Assembly (NCBI GenBank): GCA_033725935.1
Contig: MU867084.1
Location: 186,001 to 250,000, forward strand
From: Cladorrhinum sp. PSN259
Lineage: Eukaryota; Ascomycota; Sordariomycetes; Sordariales; Podosporaceae
Direction: 5' to 3'
Length of the DNA stretch: 64,000 nucleotides
Positions 1-9,104 of this stretch are shown piece after piece; positions within the stretch are counted from its first letter, which is position 1, and each line of letters begins with the position of its first letter. The translations under genes were made by a program, and so were the position numbers. The notes beneath the pieces are model-generated. The model ran no database searches, was not told the DNA's origin, and saw nothing but the letters and a program-made list of their open reading frames with translations.

Positions 1-570
1 TTTTTTCTTTCTTCCTTGAACCGAGAATGCCGACGAGATTTTGGGCGAGCAGTGAATCATGACCTCGAAAATAGGGTATCGCTGTACATAGTTGGGTGGA
101 AAATATCAATGATTCTTGGGATTGACCATGACGATTCGCAATAGAGCTTGTACTGTTTCTGAATTCAAGCTTTTTTTTGTTCGTGCTTCAATAGCTACCG
201 ATGTGACACCGGTGACAACTCTTTATTTGTGACTTCAAGGATGCCCCTTGGACATTCAAAAATCACATACCAAGCAGAAGTCGCCATCACATATGTCAAT
301 TAAGCCGCTATATTCCTAGGCGGCAACTGTCCTTGGTAAACCTCGAACCGTAGAGCATTCCTTCATGAGGCCCCCGATATAACTGATGATTATGATAGCT
401 TCCAATGTTGAGCACAAACGAATAAACAAAGAAAGAGTCCGATAACCCATATCTTGGGGTCTAACGCCAACCAAATGCAGTGTCCATCGTTTCAACAAGC
501 GGCGTCGTCCGCCAGATGGGTATCAGTCATTACTACTCTCGCCGTCCGAGAACACAGTCCCAAATCCCGC
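1..570. other. Intergenic, downstream of NC2 beta
   Basis: No coding region can be supported here. The stretch begins with a T-rich tract and probably includes the 3' UTR of the leftward NC2 beta gene. The only open frames are short and show no family resemblance. Confidence 0.6.
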
Positions 571-1731
571 TTAGGTATGCCTGGCTGCAGCAGCAGCAAA
601 CTGCTCTGCTTGTAGACGCTCCAGCTCCTCCAGCGTCATGCCGCTCTGCTCAAATTTGTTTGACTTCTTCTCGCGGCCCTGTTGTGCGGTTAGCTGACCT
701 GAGGGAATGAAATATACTGTCAAGCTTGCTCTTACCTTTTGGACTTCTTTGTGCTCTGCTGCGGCTTCCAAGACAGCAGGCACATAATCCGCAAAACCGA
801 GCTGCTCAAGGGCCTTGGTGATATGGTCGCATGCAATCGTCTTCTTGGCCTCCTTCTCGGATATCTCATTCGCCTCAGACGAGATGAGAGTGATGAACTC
901 AACACAGCATTCTATGAGCAGGTCCCGAGCCTCTTTGGAGAAGGCGATTCCGACAGACGATGGCAAAATCTCGCTGACGATCTTCTGCACAGTTGCTGCA
1001 GGCAATGTCATGTTAGCGAATGCGTGGCTCATTAGTGCGCACGACGACGAGGGGATGAGCTCTTGGCGTATGTGGCAGCCTCAAAGGGTGCCTACGACCA
1101 AGCTCGAGCCTCAAACCCCAGGAGTCCGTCTAATAATTAAACCGGCCAGTCAACTCACCCTTTGGCAAAGACAAGTCGTCGTTTCCTGCAGCGAGAATGC
1201 GGTTAGCAACTGGCCCAGAACGCATTGATATCAACTTTGCGAGGAGTAAAAGAGAGTACCGAGAAAGCTTTTATCATACTTCTCCCAGTAAAGATCAGAA
1301 CGAGGCACGTGAGGCATCGCTACGGGTCTCAAGTTCTTTGGCGACGATCACTTTCGGTAAAGGGTTGGTTCAGAGAAGGTAAATGGGACGAAGACCGTAA
1401 AGCCGGACCACCACGCTGATGATATTGAGGTTTTTGAGTCTTCAATGGCTCCTTCCGGAAGAACAATAGCCATGTATAAGCGACCCATCGCGTGGTCAAA
1501 CAGCGCGTGCACCCGTTCATAGAAGTAACACCCTTCATCATCAGACCGTTCACTACACCCTATGGGTTGGAACTGCGAAATGTTGGCAAATAAGATTCAC
1601 TTGAACCGGCTTACGCGTGCGCAGTAAATATAACAAGATCTCGTGAGTTCTCGATAAAAGGACACAACACGTTGTAAGGGAAATAGCATAGCAAAACATG
1701 TGCACGAACCTCCAATCTCGTGGTCGGACAT
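571..1731 (-). CDS. NCB2: Negative cofactor 2 subunit beta (NC2 beta / Dr1 histone-fold protein)
   Basis: NC2 beta pairs with NC2 alpha through a histone fold, binds TBP on promoter DNA in the nucleus and blocks TFIIA/TFIIB recruitment. I reconstruct four exons: 1731-1710, 1185-1159, 995-736 and 678-571, giving about 138 residues, the usual size. The N-terminus reads MSDHEIGGNDDLSLPKATVQ, and LPKATVQK is the hallmark start of the family. It appears only if the 22-nt and 27-nt leading exons are joined across introns of 524 and 163 nt. A simple open frame starting at 1032 would give a wrong N-terminus. The third intron (735-679, 57 nt) has GTAAG and CAG ends but is in frame and stop-free. The EAKKTI stretch and the C-terminal LERLQAEQF segment also fit Dr1. 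Confidence is high for identity and good for exons 1 and 2. Confidence 0.92.
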
Positions 1732-3050
1732 GTTGATATATAATATATGAATATGATGGTTGTCTTTGTGGAAGTGCTCAGCCCTTCAATGACGATGAGA
1801 GAACTTATCGATATGACGGGGGCCCGTTATTGGAATTCCGGCGAGACAGGACGGTGCGACAAACAAATCCGTTTTTGCAAGAAAGAGAGTGGCAGTTGAA
1901 ACTGGGAGGACTTCGTTCGAGTCGTGAGGTTATTGCAAGAATGTGTCTTTGGGGAAATCATTCTGATGAGCCGCAGCCGGGAGAGGGCTCTTTTAAACTT
2001 GGAGATGGTGAGCACCTAGCCCTTTATACCTCCGTTGACAGCCGTTAAACAGTGGTTCCTGAAATGGTTTGGCTGCTAATGCCAACGGTTCGGTTGTGCA
2101 CGCAAAGTCTCAGCTTCGAGCCCCACCTGTGGCTTGAATTTCCTCAGACACGACCCCGCCATCAGCCACCTGAATGCTTGACAGCCACTGGTGGGCCCCA
2201 CTGAGCCTGAAAAATTTCCCCCAAACAGCTCCAATGATCTTCCGAAGACCGATAACAAAAAGCCGAACATCCATCACTATTTTAATTTTTTCCCTTTTCT
2301 CTCCCCACAACAAACACGCAACAAAACCATTGTGACGTTGCCGTCATGGGAATGCCGAATATGGCATTATCACTGCTTGTTTTCGGCGGCTGATGAGATG
2401 TCCCATTTTCTTCAGTAAGGTAAGCTATCTACTCTTTTTTTTATTGCAGCAGCAAGTCGAGACTTTTCATGATGAAAAAAAGTGTCGCCCCAATCATACA
2501 CAACTATGGTGATTGACTGTCTAGCCAAACGACATATCTGATCACTCGATCGACTTGCCTGCCATTTTACTGTTGCAGAACCTGCTTTTGGAGCCTCGAA
2601 GTTAACAAAAGACAAAAAGTTTATAGATACCAGCAATTTCAGTCATTGCCTCCGATCACAAATCACCAAACATCTTGGATGGTGACAATCCATCATCTTA
2701 TGGATTCTTAATTCCACTGTCTTTCCTTTTTGGTAGGTCACTATTTCATAGCTATATATACACACAACACATGGCAATATGATGATCACATCTTCGTGCA
2801 TTTTATCCGAAAATCTTTTATGTGGAAATATCTAGACTTTTCATCTTTCGACTGATTTTTTGCCTCCTTATCATAATATCATTACACACTTCCGATTGTC
2901 TTTTCAATCTTGCTTACCATAAAACCAAATCGAAATAGATCCTCGTTTTCTCATAACTCACAAACAATGAGCAATGACAAGTGTCATTCGAAGAAAAAGT
3001 TCAACACACATTCCTCCGTCAGAACACACACATACACACCCCTTACCTAT
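1732..3050. other. Intergenic between NC2 beta and the SDR gene
   Basis: About 1.3 kb of AT-leaning DNA between two leftward genes. It should contain the NC2 beta promoter (right of 1731) and the SDR 3' UTR. An open frame at 2910-3239 on the plus strand partly overlaps the last SDR exon antisense and is not accepted. Confidence 0.5.
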
Positions 3051-4220
3051 CTAGGTATTTCTGCTATCCCAGAAATGAACCGGCCGCAGAGAATGTCCAA
3101 GGTCGTTACGTGGCCACTTGTCCCATTCTGGTATGACCCTGTAAACCCTGTATTGGTCCCATTTGGTTCCGAAGCGTTTTATTCTTTCGTCACCCCATCT
3201 GTGGGAAAAGGAGGCAAGCAGACCAGTCAATCACCGTGATTGTTTTTCTTTGGGTTTTTTTTGGTTTTTTGTTATAGTTGTGGGTTTGACGAAAGAAGGA
3301 GTTACTCACCTAAAATGTTGTCCCGACATCTCTTGGGTTGCCCATATTGACAATCTCATTATGACACCACCGACCTGTGCGGGAGTGAGGAACTGGCCTG
3401 TCTGGAGCTTCTCATTGAGAGTCTCTCGTGCTTGAGGATCCATCTGGTCTCCCTGGTGGCTCCTGATTTCGTCATACATCATGGTCTTGACGGGGCCGGG
3501 ACTGATGGATACGCATTTGATGCGTGGTTCCTCGGCGGCAATGGTCTTGGACAACTGTTCGAGAGCAGCTTTAGAGGCACTGTAAGGCCCCCAAGCCGAG
3601 TAGGTATCCTGGGTGGCGTGAGATGAAACAAAGATGATACGGCCCTTGACTTTTCGAAGGTGAGGAATTGCATACTTGCACTTTTTCGTTTGGGTGGTGG
3701 ATGGCACCACTTTATTAGCCAATTTTCAGCAACAACGGCACACATATCATTCAAACTAAACACTCACGATCATGGCGGCACTGAAGAAGTTGGTATTGAA
3801 GACGTGCATCCAATCTTCAATGTCTCCGTTCTCGACCCGCGTCATGGGGCTCAAAACGCTGTGGTTGATGACCAATCCGTCGATTTTGCCCCACCGCTGG
3901 ATGGTGGCTTCGATGACCAGCCGGGGCGCCGCAGGGAGGGCGAGGTCGGTGAAGACAAAGTCGACCTGGTTCGGGTACTTCTCCCGGAGCTCCTGCATGG
4001 CGAGGAAGTCCCTGGAGACGATCATGACGTGCCCGCCTAGCTTGACGAGGTCCTGCGTCATGCACATGCCGATGCCGCGGCTGGCGCCCAGGATGAGGAT
4101 GAGGGGCCGGTCGGGTGCGAGCAGTGAGCGTTGGTAGGGTACATGCATGGCTGAGTGGATGGGCGCGTGCGGGTCGGGAGGCGGCTCGGCCTGGCCTGAA
4201 GTTGATGCAGCAGCGGACAT
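3051..4220 (-). CDS. Short-chain dehydrogenase/reductase, benzil-reductase (Irc24)-like
   Basis: A classical NAD(P)(H)-dependent SDR. Three exons fit: 4220-3768, 3674-3310 and 3198-3051, giving 321 residues. The glycine-rich cofactor motif GASRGIG lies near residues 45-51, the catalytic serine in FVSSHA near 167-169, and the catalytic pair in YSASK at Tyr182 and Lys186. The pattern NFFS, SISPGPVKT and SGQHFRW recalls the yeast Irc24/YIR036C carbonyl-reductase group. The third exon is supported by a GTGAGT donor directly after GQHF-R and a CCCACAG acceptor that restores RWGDERI. It adds about 49 residues beyond where the second-exon frame would stop. The C-terminal tail (after residue ~280) is unfamiliar. 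Substrate is unknown. The gene shares a 1.6-kb divergent region with the FAD oxidoreductase to its right. Confidence 0.85.
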
Positions 4221-5809
4221 GATGTTGGTTCTGCTTATTCCTGATCAGAGTCTTGTTGGAGGTGAGGAGGTGCTTCTGCTCTGCTGTTGCTACTGCTGTT
4301 GCTACTGCTACCGTTGCTCTGGTCGTTGCTGTGGAAGTCGATGTTATGCACACAGCTCGGGGAGTCAATCCTGTGGCCGCATTACGCCAAGGACGGGGGA
4401 TTGGATAGGAAGGGATGGTGGCTGCCTCTTGCTGACTAGTGGGTGAGGCAAATAGGTGTGTGGTTGTTGGTGATGAGGGAGCGGGAAGAAGCGGGAAGTA
4501 AAAAGCTTGTATGGTAAGGATGGGAGGAGTTGGTTGTGGAGGGGGGAAAAATGAGAAGCTTGGGGAGGAACAGCAAAAGAGGGCAGGTATATATATTTCT
4601 TGCGAGGACATCAGAAGAATGAAGGGCAATAACAGTATGAGAGGGGCGAGGAGGAGGGGGGGAAAGGGAAAAGCCCTTCGTCCAAGGTTGTATGAATTGT
4701 AAGAGAACGAGAGAGCTGGTGGTGATGTACCTATCAAGTAGAGCAAGCAAGGGCCGGGTATCAGGAGAATGGCCCAGCCAGCTCATCCAGCATAACCAGA
4801 CCAGACCAGCCCCGTTTCGGAACCGGAATCACCGGGTAGTTTTCTTGTCGGACATAGGAAAAGGGTCGCAGTGGAAGGAAAAGCAAAAGACCCTGTCTGC
4901 CGATGGTCCCCCTGGTCCTGTAGAGTCTAGTTATGGTGGGGAATGGGGAAGAAAGAAAAGAGATATGGCAAGCGGACGGACGGGGGCAGACGGACGGACA
5001 TATGCAAAGCTGGGCCCCGGTTGATGAAATGGTGTACTAAATGGATGGGAACAAGCCCCGGGGAGGGGAAGCCGTATTGGGTGTAAGACGGGGGGTTTAG
5101 ATGATGGCGGGAAAGGGGGAAAGGGCGGAAGGGGGCGGAAGGGTACATATGAAAGAAGACCAATATCAATCATGCAATGTAACTGACGGCAGAAGAGAGT
5201 AGCCAATCAAATATCTTGGGTTTTTTTCTTCGTTGATCATTTTCCTGTTTCCCCGGGTTACATCAATCGTACCTTTCTACTTTCTTGTACGTACGTGTAC
5301 GAAGATGGTTTCGGATAGCCGTCGTTGTTAGGTATCATTCGCGGGTAACTAGGCGAGTTGCCTTTGCGCCGGGTAACGGTCCCGCGAACATTGTCTAGAC
5401 TAGATATGCTTGTTAAAGGCACCGTTGTTGTGTGCTGCTGGGAGAAGTTGATACTGGGGAACACAAGGCGTGGGCTCCATTTCACACTTTCGTCAACGAC
5501 TTGTGATCATTAGATTTAAGAATAATAGCTTTACCGTGGTAGCCATTTATAATGCCCAGACATGGAAGGCTTTGTTCTGGAGATACAGATCTGGGAGTGG
5601 AGTATCGGTTCTCACGCCGTAGTATAGTCGATGTGTTAGTGTTTTGAAATGTAGGGTAAAGGGCGTATCGTTTCCACTTTGATAGGGTTGTTTTGAGGGG
5701 TAAAAAATGGGTATTATTATATCATCAACTGTACCGTCTCTCACCATTCTTCTTTTCGACAACTTGGGTCCCGAACAAGCAAAAGACAGCGAAGATCATA
5801 GCAGTCGAT
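4221..5809. other. Divergent promoter region with purine tracts
   Basis: About 1.6 kb between two divergently transcribed genes. The plus strand is strongly purine-rich at about 4500-4680 and 4930-5150, so the SDR leader would be CT-rich as in many fungal 5' UTRs. A short GGAC-type repeat lies near 4975-5000. Open frames here are low-complexity shadows of these tracts. No specific operator is recognised. Confidence 0.5.
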
Positions 5810-7096
5810 ATGTCATCTACACAACATAGCACCGTGATTCTAGGCGCAGGCATCATTGGTGTCTCAACAGCCTACTATCTGTCGCGGTTTCAAGACCCAT
5901 CCACGATTCACATCATAGAAGCATCCCCGGAGCTCTTTTCGTCCGCATCAGGTTATGCGGGCGGATTTCTGGCCAAGGACTGGTTTGCACCGTCGCTCTC
6001 CGAGTGGGGTGCTCTCAGCTTCGACGAACACCGCCGTCTTGCCGAGGAGAATGGCGGTAGAGACAAATGGGGGTATTCTTCCGCAGTATGCATTAGCTAT
6101 GCTGCATCTGCGGCCCTCCGTGATGCGGAGAAACGGGGAGACGACTGGCTGCGGCACGGGACCAGCCGGTCAAACGCAGCTCCTGTGATTTTGGACCATG
6201 AGCAGCAGAGCAAGACTCCCAGTTGGCTGAGGCGACAAGAAGGCGACCACCTGGAGCTTATCGGCGACGAGGAAACAACTGCCCAGGTGGATCCGCTGCG
6301 CCTATGCCAGTTTCTTTTGGATCAAAGTCTGAAAAGAGGCGTTCTGTTGTACCAACCTGCCAAGGCGGTTGCGGTGTGTACTGATGGAAACGGGGAGGTG
6401 AATGGCGTGAAGGTCGCCCAGGATCTCGGGGCCGGCCACGAGGGAACGGAAGTGCTCATACCTTGTGACAGGCTGGTCATCACGGCAGGCGCTTGGACGG
6501 GCAAGGTATTCCAGAAGCTGTTTCCTTCGTCGGATCTCAAGATTCCGATTCAGAGTCTTGCCGGGCATTCGCTCGTCGTGAGGTCACCTAGGTGGCACAA
6601 AGAGCTAGAAGGAAACGGTTGCCACGCCGTTTTCACGACACATGATCGCCAGGCGTTCTGTCCAGAGATGTTCTCCAGGATAGGGGGATACATCTACTTT
6701 GCTGGGCTGAACTCGTCGACAATCCCTGTGCCTGAAGCGGAAGGGGGCAAGGCAAAACCAGACCCTGATGCGTTGGCATCCCTCAAAAAAGCGGCGGTTG
6801 ATATCCTAGGAAGCGGTGATGGTGGGGGTGGTGATGATCTGAGAGTTGTCCGGGAGGGTCTCTGCTTCCGACCTGTCACTGCATGGGGTACACCGATTAT
6901 TTCAAGGATACAAGATCACCATCTCGGATCAGGGACGACGAGTCGGAGTGGTGGTGGTGGTGTCTATGTTGCAAGTGGACATGGACCCTGGGGTATTTCT
7001 CAGAGTCTTGGCACAGGTATTGTGCTGAGCGAGATGGTGGCAGGTCGTGCAACGAGTGCCGATGTCAGTGGCCTGGCCATTAGCAGCAACCAGTGA
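5810..7096 (+). CDS. FAD-dependent oxidoreductase, DAO superfamily (TDA3-like)
   Basis: A 428-residue intronless flavoprotein. The start is taken at 5810, because the Rossmann beta-alpha-beta motif (VILGAGIIGVSTAYYLS) then follows within ten residues. The frame is open further upstream to 5693, but that part looks like leader. The segment SGYAGGFLAKDWFAPSLSEWG is typical of the yeast Tda3-like branch of FAD-dependent oxidoreductases. The C-terminal SGHGPWGISQSLGTG matches the second flavin-contacting region of DAO-fold enzymes. Yeast Tda3 is linked to endosome-to-Golgi retrieval, but its reaction is not established, so no substrate is inferred. A Gly/Asp-rich low-complexity loop occurs near residues 340-350. 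It is transcribed divergently from the SDR. Confidence 0.83.
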   Translation: MSSTQHSTVILGAGIIGVSTAYYLSRFQDPSTIHIIEASPELFSSASGYAGGFLAKDWFAPSLSEWGALSFDEHRRLAEENGGRDKWGYSSAVCISYAASAALRDAEKRGDDWLRHGTSRSNAAPVILDHEQQSKTPSWLRRQEGDHLELIGDEETTAQVDPLRLCQFLLDQSLKRGVLLYQPAKAVAVCTDGNGEVNGVKVAQDLGAGHEGTEVLIPCDRLVITAGAWTGKVFQKLFPSSDLKIPIQSLAGHSLVVRSPRWHKELEGNGCHAVFTTHDRQAFCPEMFSRIGGYIYFAGLNSSTIPVPEAEGGKAKPDPDALASLKKAAVDILGSGDGGGGDDLRVVREGLCFRPVTAWGTPIISRIQDHHLGSGTTSRSGGGGVYVASGHGPWGISQSLGTGIVLSEMVAGRATSADVSGLAISSNQ

Positions 7097-9104
7097 TCAA
7101 CACCGGGCTCATATCAGGCAGTTCAGAGTTGCGTTCTAGACAGATAACGAGGTAGCAGCGCGTCGTGGGGATACAGAAATGCAGCATGTACCAGAAAAGC
7201 ATCTGTGGCGTTGTCGACTTGTTCCACGACAATGGCCGTATAGGAAAGTCCCTATTAATGATATGTCGTAAAATACACAGAATCACAGACATTGGATGAC
7301 GGGAGGCCATAGCGAGCCTGGCTGCAGCGGACGATTGCTGTTCCGAAGGCAGAGAATGTCACGGTGTCCGTGCAACGGAACGTTCCGATATTAGCAGACC
7401 CTCTTCCTGTCATCGATCGTGCTCGTGATTCCCGCACTGTCATATTCCTTTCCCGTGCTTGGCCCCTTGGCATTGAGGTTATCGAAAAACTCGAGAATAA
7501 TCTCGTGTTTGTTTCTCTCGTGGATGTTGGGTTGCACACAAATTCTCCTTGTTGTAGAACCATGATGCCATCCAGGCCTGGCCACGAAAAAGGATGAAAG
7601 TCCGAGAGAACGGCGAAGGAGGTATTGAAATTTGGATAAGCCGGTCGACCAATCACAACGCTGCCTTTACCGCCCAGGGCTGCTGCATTGGAAGTTCCCC
7701 GCTTTCAACCAACCTTGGGAAACTTGGCATGGACCCCACTCTGTCATCGTTTCCCTCGCTGGGTTCCCAATTCGCTCCCCGGGTCTCCATTTGCTGAGCT
7801 ACATTGTTTCTCATCACCGCAAATGCTGGAAAGCCATCTGCCATCACACCAACAGAAATGCATGAATCCGTCTATTGGAACCCCATTGGGCCTTGGCTTC
7901 CTCGCACGGTCATTTGATGTGGGGAAACATTGAATTGATGCACCTCTCCGGCTCGGCCATCCACAATCTGCATTGTGTGATGCAGGCAGCAACCAAGCAG
8001 CGAGTAGCAAACCCATCATCCAAGTTTCCATCACATCTGCCGGGCTTGTCGCAAACACGCAGCATGTGTTCTCTCCCACGTTGTGAACTGCATGCTTGTG
8101 CAGCAGTTGTCTCAGCTGCTTGTGCGACCGTTTCCCACGAGCAACAACCCGTCTTTGCGATAACACCTGCCGAACTACGGCAGAGTCTCCCAATCCAGTG
8201 GCCCCCAACCATTGAGGGCTTTTCTCCTTTCCGCTCATCTTGTTGGTTTCATGCCCGTCAGTGCCATCTTCGATTCCCGCCACTTCTTGCTGGCCATCTC
8301 CATCTTTAAAGGCCCAAAAGGGAAACCCCAGCGCCCACATTTCTCCCAGTGTCTGCCGATTCTGGCTTAGGTTGGAGAAATACCAAGACTCCAAGAGAGC
8401 ACGTCCCGTGTGACATGCAGTTGATTCACAGCTAGGCACGCTATTCCTTCCAGGAACACCCAGGGGACAGTGATCAGCCAATATTAAGGTCCAGCCAACC
8501 GCTGGAACCGAAGGCACATCCATCCGGGAAATCGTCACGGTCACTGTCACCGTCACCTTTGCCGTCACCGTAGCTCTCAGTATTCGGGCATAACACATAG
8601 ACCTACAAGCTTTGAGCTCGATATTATCGTTCCATTGACGAGCAAGAGGGAATCGTAGGAAGCGAGGCGCGAGTTCCCCCTGCCCGCAAGCCCGCTAGAC
8701 TGTGACGGAATTGCGGCTTTGCATCTTCACCCTCTTCGAATCCAATATCTGAGCATTATCGAGGTTCACAGGCGCTATTCGAACAAGAGAAAACAGAAAA
8801 AAAAACACATATTAATCATCACGCCCCTTTCCCGCGCCGCTCGCCCCGCCTTCAGTTCACCCTATTCCTCCTGCCGGCTCCTTCCCGACGACCATCTGTG
8901 GTGTCCTGTTTCTCCATTGGTCTCTCTTTCTCCTCAATGGCCCTTTTACGCCGAAATCACGTTCTCTAATAATTCTCGATCGAGGGGTCTGGCATTCCTC
9001 GACTCGCCAGTGTCTGGTGCCGCGTCCACTGTCGGCCGCCCAGCTTCTCTTCTTTAGCCTTTCTGGTAATCACGCATATACACACGTTTGACCAACCAGC
9101 CATA
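7097..9104. other. Long 5' region of the ferric reductase gene
   Basis: Two kb without a supportable gene. It holds the 3' end of the FAD oxidoreductase transcript and presumably a long leader and promoter of the ferric reductase. A short imperfect hexamer array of GTCACC/GTCACG units lies at about 8534-8575, and a purine A-run at about 8796-8805. Open frames such as 7744-8598 (minus) are codon-random and start inside the hexamer array. Confidence 0.5.

Noticed and set aside
7744..8598. 284-aa open frame on the minus strand
   Set aside because: Begins in a GTCACC hexamer array, has no recognisable motif and lies in the ferric reductase upstream region; its composition looks random.
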